Below, in pieces: positions 1 through 6,290 of a stretch of DNA of 8,743 nucleotides. Location: assembly GCA_963660495.1 (NCBI GenBank), contig CAVKYO010000076.1, positions 1-8,743 on the forward strand, given 5' to 3'. Both the position numbers and the translations under genes were made by a program. The number at the start of each line of letters is the position of its first letter. Position 1 is the first letter of the stretch. Under the pieces are notes generated by a model, which was not told the origin of the DNA, ran no database searches, and worked only from the letters and a program-made list of their open reading frames with translations. The stretch is from CAG-877 sp963660495 (GTDB lineage Bacteria > Bacillota_I > Bacilli_A > RF39 > UBA660).

Positions 1-2
1 AT

Positions 3-1007
3 CAAAGAACTTATACTAGAGATAGAATTTATACTTTTTTCCAAAGGCTTAAATGCCCGGATTGTGGAAGGATAATGAAATGTAAAGGTTCTGGTGGTAC
101 TAAAAGAAAATATATGTATTATACTTGTGAGCATTGTCATATTAACTTTAACGAGAGTCATGTAGAAAAATTGCTTAAGAATTTTATTTACGATTTATTA
201 GAATATGATATGGTTGTAAAAAAGTTTTTCTTACCTATTCTAGAAGATAAGAATAGTAAAATTGATACAAATTCTATTGATAAAGAAATTAGAAGTTTAG
301 AAAAACAACGAGATAGAATTAAACAAGCCTATATTAAAGGTATTGTAGAAATGGATGATTTTAAAGAAGATTATAAACTAATTGAAGATAAACTTGCCAA
401 CTTAGAAAATAAAAAATTAGAATTAATTAATTTAGAAACTTTTAATTACTCACCTCACGAATTACTTGCTGAAAGAGATTTAGAAAGAGAAAAAATGATA
501 AGGCTTGATACTTTAAATTCATTATTAAAATCAAAATGGAATGATATGGATAAGTCAGAAAAACAAGAATTTATTTCTAAATTTATTGATACTATTGAAA
601 TTAAAAAGGATGATAAAGGAAATTTGATTCTTGAAAAAATTAATTTTAGAAATGGATTTATTAAAGAATTAATAAGATTTTATGATGCTGGAATATTTGA
701 TGTAGCTGTTCCAGCTATGATTAATAATAATGAAGAAATAATTAAAGGCAGTCGAATGTCAAAAGATGAATTAAACAAATATTTAAATAAAATGAATGAA
801 TATTTTGAAACTTCTTTTTATGAAATGTACGAAAAAATTGATGATGAAACTAATGAAATAATATTAGAATATCAACCTAAAATTGATGAAAAAATTATTA
901 GATTTGTAGCACTTACCAATTCAAATAATTTTCCAATATCAAGAGAAGATATTAAAGATAAATACGGAATTGTAAGCTATAAAACTAATAAATTATTAGA
1001 AAATTAG
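3..1007 (+). CDS. Large serine recombinase, C-terminal part (5' end outside window)
   Basis: The frame is open from the first complete codon at base 3, upstream of the first ATG at 75, so the gene begins before the window and 334 residues of its C-terminal half are visible. They contain a recombinase zinc beta ribbon (CPDC at visible residues 18-21, then CEHC at 42-45), followed by a charged coiled-coil segment rich in K, E and R (about residues 90-145, including a KGIVEMDDF stretch typical of the family), then a C-terminal region to the TAG stop. Large serine recombinases carry out site-specific integration and excision of mobile elements; the ribbon and coiled coil bind attachment-site DNA and control synapsis. 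The N-terminal catalytic serine domain is not in the window, so activity cannot be judged. The gene is followed after 18 bp by tnpV, probably in one transcript. Confidence 0.9.
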   Translation, partial: QRTYTRDRIYTFFQRLKCPDCGRIMKCKGSGGTKRKYMYYTCEHCHINFNESHVEKLLKNFIYDLLEYDMVVKKFFLPILEDKNSKIDTNSIDKEIRSLEKQRDRIKQAYIKGIVEMDDFKEDYKLIEDKLANLENKKLELINLETFNYSPHELLAERDLEREKMIRLDTLNSLLKSKWNDMDKSEKQEFISKFIDTIEIKKDDKGNLILEKINFRNGFIKELIRFYDAGIFDVAVPAMINNNEEIIKGSRMSKDELNKYLNKMNEYFETSFYEMYEKIDDETNEIILEYQPKIDEKIIRFVALTNSNNFPISREDIKDKYGIVSYKTNKLLEN

Positions 1008-1025
1008 AAAGGAAATAATAAAATT

Positions 1026-1379
1026 ATGAATATTGAATATACAAAAATTGGTGACTATTTATTGCCAAATTTAACAATTAAAAAACAGGATTATAAGCAA
1101 ATTAATAAGTATGGATATTTAAGATTAGATTATATTAAAAATCATAAAAAAGGATTATATGTGTCATTAATGATGAAAAATGAATTAACAAATCATCTTC
1201 TTTCGGTCAGTATTGAATGCTCTAAAAGATACAATATTTTAATGAGTAACTATATTGAAAATGACGACAAACTATCTGAAAAAAGTAAAGATAATAATCA
1301 AATTGAATGGGTTAAATTGATGAATAATTATAGAAATATGACTGAAGAAATTATTTTAAAAGAGTTAATCTATGATTGA
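1026..1379 (+). CDS. tnpV: TnpV-family transposon-encoded protein
   Basis: The 117-residue product matches the TnpV family seen in Firmicutes transposons and mobilizable elements. The family's usual landmarks are visible: an N-terminal YTKIGDYLLPNL segment, a central tyrosine- and lysine-rich YGYLRLDYIKNHKKGLY block, and the C-terminal IEWVKLMNNYRNMTEEIILKELIY block that normally ends the protein. Length is normal for the family. The function of TnpV is not established; it is a recurrent partner of large serine recombinases and relaxases. AAAGGA at 1008-1013 is the likely ribosome site, about 12 nt from the ATG and just after the recombinase stop, so the two genes are probably co-transcribed. 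The stop is TGA directly after the conserved end, which indicates that TGA is read as stop in this organism. Confidence 0.9.
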   Translation: MNIEYTKIGDYLLPNLTIKKQDYKQINKYGYLRLDYIKNHKKGLYVSLMMKNELTNHLLSVSIECSKRYNILMSNYIENDDKLSEKSKDNNQIEWVKLMNNYRNMTEEIILKELIYD

Positions 1380-1381
1380 TT

Positions 1382-1440
1382 CTTTCTATAAGCAAGCAAC
1401 GGATTTTTACTCCCACCCCAAAAATCCACTATATAGAAAG
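1382..1440 (+). other. Nested inverted repeat upstream of relaxase (candidate oriT or leader structure)
   Basis: Between tnpV and the relaxase lies a double palindrome: outer arms CTTTCTATA (1382-1390) and TATAGAAAG (1432-1440), a perfect 9-bp match, enclose inner arms GGATTTTT (1401-1408) and AAAAATCC (1420-1427), a perfect 8-bp match, with an 11-nt C-rich loop ACTCCCACCCC. Such a C-rich loop is striking in this AT-rich DNA. Position directly before a relaxase gene, with inverted repeats, is typical for an origin of transfer; nic cannot be assigned. Alternatively it is an RNA leader: the right outer arm overlaps AGAAAGG (1435-1441), the only likely ribosome site of the relaxase gene, so pairing could hide it. 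Confidence 0.6.
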
Positions 1441-1454
1441 GCTAAACCTTAATT

Positions 1455-2555
1455 ATGGCGACTACTTCTATTTGGAGTATTAAGAATAATTTAAAACAGT
1501 CAATAAATTATATCATTAATCCCAAAAAAACCATCAATAAAGATTATGGAGAAAACTCATATAGTTATCTTGAAATCGAGAATACAGAAAACAATTATAA
1601 AAACGAAAAAGTATGTTATGTTAGTTCAATAAACTGCTCTGAAAGAAATCCTTATGAAGATATGCTTTTTACAAAAGAAGAATATGGAAAAACAAATGGG
1701 ATATTAGCGTTCCATGGTTATCAATCTTTTAAAGAAGGAGAAGTTACTTCTGATATTGCTCATGAGATTGGAGTAAAGTTTGCAGAAGAAATGTTTAAGG
1801 ACTTTGAAGTGGTTGTAGCAACACATCAAAATACTAATCATATTCATAATCATTTCATAGTGAATTCTGTTTCATTTAAAACTGGTAAAAAGTATAACAA
1901 CAATAGAACTAATCTAGCTAAGTTAAGACATATATCAGACTCATTATGTGCTGAATATGGATTATCAACTTTAGATGAAGATATAGGCTACAAAAACACC
2001 TACAAGAATAAAGTATTAAGTGATGATTATTATAGAATATTGAAAGAAGATTTAGATAATATTATTAGTTATTCAGTAACACTTAAACAAGTCTTTGATA
2101 GAATGAGAACACTAGGTTATAAAATTTATTCTCATAATGGTATTATAACTATTTATAAAGATAATGAGGATAAAGTTAGAATAGAAAAAGCATTTGGCAA
2201 AGGATATTCTAAAGATAGCATTAGCAAAAGATTATATTTATCAAGACAAATTGTATTTAAACCTATACCTCAAAAATCTATTTTTGAAGAATACTTAAAG
2301 ACTAATAAATCACATAAAGGTATTTATGGCTTATACTTATACTACTGTTATTTATTAGACGTATTTCCAAAGAAGCATCCTAAACAATATCTACCATACT
2401 CAATTAGAAAAGAAATTACAAAATTAGACGAATATTCAAATCAAATAGTATTTATGAAAAAGAATAATATTGAAACAGAAGAAGACTTAAATAATTTTTC
2501 TAAAATCAATTATGATGAATATAAAAATCTTATGGATAAAAGAGAAAAACTTTGA
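1455..2555 (+). CDS. MobA/VirD2-type (MOBP) relaxase, ended by an in-frame TGA
   Basis: The product is a DNA relaxase that would nick the element's origin of transfer and pilot the single strand during mobilisation. The start MATTSIWSIKNNL is the family's characteristic N-terminus, followed by INYIINPKKT; Tyr19 is the candidate catalytic tyrosine. Further motifs are AFHGYQSF (His87) and the metal-binding histidine cluster THQNTNHIHNHFIVNSVSF (His124, 129, 131, 133). The nuclease domain covers about residues 1-180; the rest is a lysine-rich C-terminal region. The frame stops at TGA 2553-2555 after 366 residues, but the same frame continues open for 67 codons, so the C-terminus is probably shortened by a nonsense mutation. 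All catalytic motifs lie well before this point, so the truncated protein may still be active. A palindromic structure lies immediately upstream. Confidence 0.9.
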   Translation: MATTSIWSIKNNLKQSINYIINPKKTINKDYGENSYSYLEIENTENNYKNEKVCYVSSINCSERNPYEDMLFTKEEYGKTNGILAFHGYQSFKEGEVTSDIAHEIGVKFAEEMFKDFEVVVATHQNTNHIHNHFIVNSVSFKTGKKYNNNRTNLAKLRHISDSLCAEYGLSTLDEDIGYKNTYKNKVLSDDYYRILKEDLDNIISYSVTLKQVFDRMRTLGYKIYSHNGIITIYKDNEDKVRIEKAFGKGYSKDSISKRLYLSRQIVFKPIPQKSIFEEYLKTNKSHKGIYGLYLYYCYLLDVFPKKHPKQYLPYSIRKEITKLDEYSNQIVFMKKNNIETEEDLNNFSKINYDEYKNLMDKREKL

Positions 2556-2759
2556 AAACAATATCATAAAGTAAAAATCGAAGAAGATAAATCTAAAATA
2601 CTCTCTGCAACAAATGATATTCAACCTAAAATTAAAGAACTTCGTAGGTATGACAAATATTGTAAAAGTATAAAAGAAAGAGCAAAATCTATACAAATTA
2701 ATATTAACAATTTTGATAAAGATATCCAAAAAGAAAAAGACAATTCTAGGTCATTATGA
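2556..2759 (+). pseudogene. Orphaned C-terminal tail of the relaxase frame
   Basis: After the TGA at 2553-2555 the relaxase frame stays open for 67 more codons, to a TGA at 2757-2759. The readable tail (KQYHKVKIEEDKSKIL, later IKELRRYDKYCKSIKERAKS) is a lysine- and glutamate-rich, helix-forming sequence with the composition and heptad-like character of the C-termini of MOBP relaxases, which usually run past 400 residues. With the TGA replaced by any sense codon the protein would be 434 residues, a normal size. No ribosome site or good start codon opens the tail, so it is unlikely to be translated on its own. The final stop lies in the loop of the terminator hairpin. Confidence 0.7.
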
Positions 2760-2775
2760 CTTAGATTGTCTTTTT
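2734..2775. terminator. Bidirectional intrinsic terminator between convergent genes
   Basis: AAAAAGACAAT (2734-2744) pairs perfectly with ATTGTCTTTTT (2765-2775). The stem continues inward through CTAGGTCAT against ATGACTTAG, with one bulged T and one G-T pair, giving about 20 base pairs and almost no loop. T-rich runs follow on the + strand (TTTTTATATTTT) and, from the A-run at 2728-2738, on the - strand. It therefore can end transcription of the relaxase module from the left and of the restriction-modification operon from the right. It starts inside the residual relaxase frame. Confidence 0.88.
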
Positions 2776-2780
2776 ATATT

Positions 2781-4547
2781 TTACGCATCAATTAGCTGGA
2801 TTTCAGAATTTTGCGTCATTAATTGATATGCTTGTTCTAGTCCGATAAATTCAGATTTTATATTTTCAGCAAATAGTAATAAATTTACAACATTTATAGC
2901 CGCACCATTAATTCCTGTAGTAGTTGAAATATTTTCTAATTTATCTTCGAATTGTCCGTTAAATTCACTAGATACAAATAAGAAACTAAATTTCCTTAGT
3001 AATTTTGGAAAATTCTCCCACCACTTATTTGGATTAATTTTATTATCTCTTTTATTGTTTTCTTCAATATATCTTCTCATTTCATCCGCTTGAGAAATTG
3101 GTAAAGAATAGCCTTTTGAATACGCTTTAGTATCTATTATAGTTCCATAATTTTCTTTTAAATTTTCAGTATAAATTATTCCATCTGGTTTTCTGCCACC
3201 ACCTAAATGTAATCCTTTATAACCACATTCTGATACTAACAAATCGACAACTTCCATTTCAAATTGTCTATTAGATTTAGAATCATAAGCCAAGTCTATT
3301 AGATTAAGGTAATTATGTGGAATGTTTTCCAATATATCTCTGCAAAAGTCTTTTAATCTTAATGTATCACTTTTTCCTGTTCCTATTGAATTTAATGGAA
3401 TAACTAAATTTTGAATGTTATCATTTAATGTATAACCTTTATTAGATTTTTTTATAAATAATCCTATATTTTGTAATCCTATTAAATCATCCTTAATACT
3501 TTCTAACGATTCATCAAATTTAACTTCTTTCAATTTTTCCTGCAATTTTTCTAATGACACAGCACTATTTGAATCTGATAAAAATTTTATTATATATGCA
3601 CGTCTATTTCTTATATAATATCTATCTACCGCTTTAGGGCATAGCATTTCCCAAAATACATTTTTTGAAACTTTTGAAACTTTATTTATACCTTGTAATC
3701 TTCTGTATGCTTTTAGTCCATCTGGAGTAATCATATATGCCTGTCCTAATTTTTCAATATATTCTTGGTTTCCTAAATTTACTTTATACTCTTTTTCAAC
3801 TTGTCTAACTAGTCCTAGTTTTTCCAACCATTTACAAATTTGTCTAGCATATTTATCTGATGAGCCATCCCAATCTGATTTCATTTTATTTTTTTCTTTT
3901 GAATCATCTGTCATTGCAAGTGAAGTCAATAAGACATTTTGTGGTAATGATGTAAATCCTTCGTCTCCGACAAAACCTAATTGACTTCCTATTTCAAATT
4001 TGGACAAATGATCTCCATTAGACAATAGTTGCAATATTCTTGAAACCGGAGGATATTTTAATATTGCATTTAATAAGCATTCCTTTTCTTCCACAGAATT
4101 ATCTTCAGTTTTAGAATACTCTAAACCATCATTAGTAATTTCAAAAGTATCATCTTCGCCGTTATATTTTACAAATCCACATAGATGAGCCCAACGTAGG
4201 AAACTGTCTGATGCCCAATCGCTTAAATATAGTTTTACTTGACCACAAACAGAAGCTTGTATAATAGCATTACAAGGTGAATCTTTTCTTGGCGTAGAAT
4301 GTGTGCCAACAAGATCAGAATATGTTATTTTTAAAGGAGTACTCATTAATATTTTTTGAAATTTTTTTATCAGTTCCTTATTGTCAACAAGCATAGGAAT
4401 TCTAGCAGTAATTAAGTTTTTGTGAAATTCAGATTTATTATCAAAAATTTGAACAACTTTCTTTAAACTACTAAAATCAGATGCATCTTGTGACCAGCCA
4501 AAAGACCTTTTTGATGAATATTTTGTTGATAATTCTATGTTACTCAT
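2781..4547 (-). CDS. FokI-like type IIS restriction endonuclease
   Basis: This 588-residue protein matches FokI (about 580 residues) along its whole length. Shared blocks, compared with my recollection of FokI, include RSFGWSQ...LKKVVQIFD (14-36), PCNAIIQA (91-98), FLRWAHLCGF (116-125), GFTSLPQNVLL (197-207), WDGSSDKYAR (226-235) and the nuclease domain LHLGGGRKPDGIIYT...IIDTKAYSKGY (447-480). Catalytic residues equivalent to FokI D450, D467 and K469 are D455, D472 and K474; dimer-interface D483 and R487 correspond to D488 and R492. FokI binds GGATG with its N-terminal domains and cuts 9/13 nt downstream through a separate C-terminal domain, and the same architecture is expected here. It is the last gene of the R-M operon; its ATG overlaps the preceding methyltransferase by 8 nt, behind GGGGAGGT. 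Exact target sequence is unproven because some base-reading residues differ. Confidence 0.95.
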   Translation of the reverse strand: MSNIELSTKYSSKRSFGWSQDASDFSSLKKVVQIFDNKSEFHKNLITARIPMLVDNKELIKKFQKILMSTPLKITYSDLVGTHSTPRKDSPCNAIIQASVCGQVKLYLSDWASDSFLRWAHLCGFVKYNGEDDTFEITNDGLEYSKTEDNSVEEKECLLNAILKYPPVSRILQLLSNGDHLSKFEIGSQLGFVGDEGFTSLPQNVLLTSLAMTDDSKEKNKMKSDWDGSSDKYARQICKWLEKLGLVRQVEKEYKVNLGNQEYIEKLGQAYMITPDGLKAYRRLQGINKVSKVSKNVFWEMLCPKAVDRYYIRNRRAYIIKFLSDSNSAVSLEKLQEKLKEVKFDESLESIKDDLIGLQNIGLFIKKSNKGYTLNDNIQNLVIPLNSIGTGKSDTLRLKDFCRDILENIPHNYLNLIDLAYDSKSNRQFEMEVVDLLVSECGYKGLHLGGGRKPDGIIYTENLKENYGTIIDTKAYSKGYSLPISQADEMRRYIEENNKRDNKINPNKWWENFPKLLRKFSFLFVSSEFNGQFEDKLENISTTTGINGAAINVVNLLLFAENIKSEFIGLEQAYQLMTQNSEIQLIDA

Positions 4548-5430
4548 TTTCTACCTCCCCATAATTTGTAATTAATACCTCTATAGTATCATCTTTATTT
4601 TTTCTTCTATAATTTGAGTTATTAAATGTATTTTCTATTATATATACAGTATATTTTTTTGACCACTCAGTCAAAATTTCATTTTTCTTATCATTGGCAA
4701 CTAGAACATTTGACAAAGCAAATTTTATGCCTTTTGAATTTAAATCATCAAGAATATTTAATAACTTCTTTTCATCATCAAGAGTCCAGTCTTTAATTCC
4801 ACGATTTCCATCATTATAACTTCCAGTAGTTATTAAATAAGGTGGATCACAATATACAAAATCATTTTCACCTAAATTTGAAAAATCAAAGTCAACAAAT
4901 TTTTCTTTTGAAACTTTAACATTAATTTTATTAATTTTATTAACAAATTTTTCTAAATTCTTTTTGGTATTTGAATTATATGAGCTTCTGTTTTTACCAA
5001 AAGGTGTATTGTATTTCATATTTTGATTAAATCGTATTTGATAATTAAAACTATATAAAATTAAGGTGTAAAAATCTATAATTTTATCATCTTCATTTTT
5101 GTATACGCTGTGATTATATTTATTTCTTAATTTCAAAAAAGCATCAGTATTTTCCTTATCTAACCCATTAATTGAAATATTATCTTCAAGTTTTTGTACT
5201 ACTTCTTCTGCATTTTTATTTGAAAAATAATTCATTAATTCACATAATGGTTCAATAACATCATTGTAGACTATGGTATCAGCATCAACGTTTATTCCAA
5301 CATTGAATCCACCACCAAACAAATCTACAAATGTATTAATCTTTTTAGGAAATTTTGGTATAATTTGATCTAATATTTTATACTTTCCACCAACATAATT
5401 TAATGGAGATTTTATATATGTTTCATTCAT
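4540..5430 (-). CDS. D12-class (alpha) N6-adenine DNA methyltransferase
   Basis: This enzyme is expected to transfer a methyl group from S-adenosylmethionine to adenine in one strand of the endonuclease's target, protecting host DNA. With the chosen start it has 296 residues. The N-terminal SPLNYVGGKYKIL is typical of D12 methyltransferases; FVDLFGGGFNVG (residues 34-45) is the AdoMet-binding motif I, and DPPYLITTGSY (195-205) is catalytic motif IV. Motif I precedes motif IV, the alpha-class order. ATG at 5430 is preferred over the in-frame ATG at 5442 because GGTGAT (5435-5440), complementary to the 16S tail, stands just before it, and it yields an 8-nt overlap with the upstream methyltransferase, like that at the other junctions. 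It is the middle gene of the operon; its stop overlaps the start of the FokI-like gene. Confidence 0.92.
   Translation of the reverse strand: MNETYIKSPLNYVGGKYKILDQIIPKFPKKINTFVDLFGGGFNVGINVDADTIVYNDVIEPLCELMNYFSNKNAEEVVQKLEDNISINGLDKENTDAFLKLRNKYNHSVYKNEDDKIIDFYTLILYSFNYQIRFNQNMKYNTPFGKNRSSYNSNTKKNLEKFVNKINKINVKVSKEKFVDFDFSNLGENDFVYCDPPYLITTGSYNDGNRGIKDWTLDDEKKLLNILDDLNSKGIKFALSNVLVANDKKNEILTEWSKKYTVYIIENTFNNSNYRRKNKDDTIEVLITNYGEVENE
4553..4560 (-). promoter_or_regulatory. Ribosome binding site of the FokI-like gene
   Basis: GGGGAGGT on the - strand lies 5 nt before the ATG at 4547, within the 3' end of the D12 methyltransferase gene. It is a strong site, so the endonuclease is not obviously translated less than the methyltransferases; any delay of nuclease synthesis would come from gene order. 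Confidence 0.75.
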
Positions 5431-6136
5431 TTTTATCACCATTAACCCTTTTTATTGATGATTCAAAATATTCCTTATCTAATTCAAAACCTATGAACTT
5501 TCTACCCGTCCTTATTGCACTTATTGCCGTAGTTCCAGAACCCATAAAAGGATCTAAAATCAAATCGTCCTTATTACTGTGTATTTTGATTAAATATTCT
5601 ATTAATTTTAGTGGCTTTTGCGTTGGATGATATCGCTTACAACCGCCTCCACTTTCAGAAGGAACAGAAATTACACAACTTTCATATTTTGCATTTTGTC
5701 TATTATATGTCCATTTTCCAGGTTTTACAAACCATATAATCATTTCTATATCTGGGACGTATCTTCTATCTCTATTTCTAGGCATTGGATTAGTTTTTTT
5801 CCAAATTAATGTATCCTTATAAACAAATCCTAAACTTTGTGCATAATTTATAATTTCTGTAGCCTTTTTAAAATCATTAAATACTAACAAAGAACCACCT
5901 TTATTTAATAATTCATAAGATTTTTTTATCCAAGGTTTATTATTAAATTCTTTATCCCATTCACCAAAATCAGTACCCTTTCTAGGATTTTTCCTATCTT
6001 TCATTGTATGAAACTGGGATTTTTTTGATATTACATATGGAGGATCTGCAACAATCAAATTAACCTTGATGTTTTCTTTAATCATCTTACTCATACCTTT
6101 ATTACAATCGATGTTATAAATATTATTGATTTCCAT
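5423..6136 (-). CDS. Beta-class DNA methyltransferase (DpnA-like) of the R-M system
   Basis: This 237-residue enzyme is expected to methylate adenine (N6) or, less likely, cytosine (N4) in the second strand of the asymmetric target. Catalytic motif IV is DPPY (31-34), near the N-terminus; AdoMet-binding motif I is DPFMGSGTTA (195-204), near the C-terminus. This IV-before-I order defines the beta class. HPTQKP (170-175) just ahead of motif I is also typical. The length is that of compact beta-class enzymes without a large target-recognition insertion. It is the first gene of the operon, with a strong AAGGAGGTG ribosome site at 6142-6150, so methylation is made before the endonuclease. Because FokI-type targets are asymmetric, two methyltransferase activities are needed; here they come from two unrelated classes instead of one fused protein. 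Confidence 0.92.
   Translation of the reverse strand: MEINNIYNIDCNKGMSKMIKENIKVNLIVADPPYVISKKSQFHTMKDRKNPRKGTDFGEWDKEFNNKPWIKKSYELLNKGGSLLVFNDFKKATEIINYAQSLGFVYKDTLIWKKTNPMPRNRDRRYVPDIEMIIWFVKPGKWTYNRQNAKYESCVISVPSESGGGCKRYHPTQKPLKLIEYLIKIHSNKDDLILDPFMGSGTTAISAIRTGRKFIGFELDKEYFESSIKRVNGDKNE
5435..5440 (-). promoter_or_regulatory. Ribosome binding site choosing the start of the D12 methyltransferase
   Basis: GGTGAT on the - strand matches the distal part of the AAGGAGGTGATC anti-Shine-Dalgarno complement and stands 4 nt before the ATG at 5430. It lies inside the last codons of the upstream methyltransferase, suggesting coupled translation. The alternative ATG at 5442 has only GGG at an unsuitably short distance. 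Confidence 0.6.
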
Positions 6137-6152
6137 TATTGCACCTCCTTAA

Positions 6153-6170
6153 TAGCAAGACTATTTGCTA
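6153..6170. promoter_or_regulatory. Inverted repeat in the leader of the R-M operon (candidate operator or hairpin)
   Basis: TAGCAA (6153-6158) and TTGCTA (6165-6170) form a perfect 6-bp inverted repeat around GACTAT. It lies between the candidate -10 box and the ribosome site of the first methyltransferase, at or just after the expected transcription start. Such a position suits an operator bound by a dimeric protein, or a short RNA hairpin. No controller (C) protein gene is visible, so a binding protein cannot be named; the methyltransferases themselves could act, as in some R-M systems. Confidence 0.4.
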
Positions 6171-6175
6171 ATAAA

Positions 6176-6181
6176 ATTATA
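6176..6181 (-). promoter_or_regulatory. Candidate -10 box of the R-M operon
   Basis: TATAAT on the - strand, about 40 nt before the ATG of the beta-class methyltransferase, is a consensus -10 hexamer. No good -35 hexamer is seen 16-18 bp upstream (around 6198-6205), so the promoter may be weak or depend on an activator. AT-rich DNA produces such hexamers by chance, hence moderate confidence. Confidence 0.5.
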
Positions 6182-6222
6182 CTATAAAATCATCGATTCT
6201 TCTAGATTTTACCTTGTATTTA

Positions 6223-6251
6223 TTCAAAAAAAATAAATAAGATGTTATAAT
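6223..6251 (+). promoter_or_regulatory. Promoter of the PHP-ATPase gene
   Basis: TATAAT (6246-6251) is a perfect -10 box, with TTCAAA (6223-6228, four of six consensus bases) as -35 at a 17-bp spacing. Transcription would begin near 6258 and give a short leader of about 30 nt containing the AAGGAGG ribosome site (6273-6279), 11 nt before the ATG at 6291. The promoter is divergent from that of the R-M operon, with the two -10 boxes about 65 bp apart. Confidence 0.65.
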
Positions 6252-6290
6252 ATTCTATACTATTGATTATTTAAGGAGGTAAATATCATT

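Larger units (their letters stand above)
1..2759 (+). mobile_element. Integration/mobilisation core of a serine-recombinase mobilizable element (left end outside window)
   Basis: Three consecutive same-strand genes, a large serine recombinase, a TnpV protein and a MOBP-type relaxase, form a compact integration and mobilisation cassette. The trio recalls Tn4451-type mobilizable transposons, where a large serine recombinase (TnpX) and TnpV accompany a Mob protein; Tn4451's own relaxase is, from memory, of the Mob/Pre type, so this is a related but different combination. No conjugative transfer genes are visible, so the element would need a helper for transfer. The element ends are not visible: the recombinase starts before the window and no attachment-site pair can be recognised. 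Whether the defence genes to the right lie inside the same element is inferred from adjacency only. Confidence 0.65.

Noticed and set aside
2553..2555. TGA read as tryptophan (alternative genetic code)
   Set aside because: Tryptophan is written TGG throughout the other genes and tnpV ends on TGA immediately after its conserved C-terminus, so a nonsense mutation is simpler.
2487..2729. Open frame on the - strand opposite the relaxase tail
   Set aside because: Its phenylalanine- and isoleucine-rich translation is the complement of a lysine-rich coding frame; it has no domain and lies against the residual relaxase frame.
5403..5809. Two open frames on the + strand (5403..5630 and 5618..5809)
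   Set aside because: Both lie opposite the clearly recognisable methyltransferase genes, show no motif and have no ribosome site; they are shadows.
6137..6290. Controller (C) protein gene for the R-M system
   Set aside because: The intergenic region is too short and holds only promoter and ribosome-site signals; no helix-turn-helix protein is encoded in the window.
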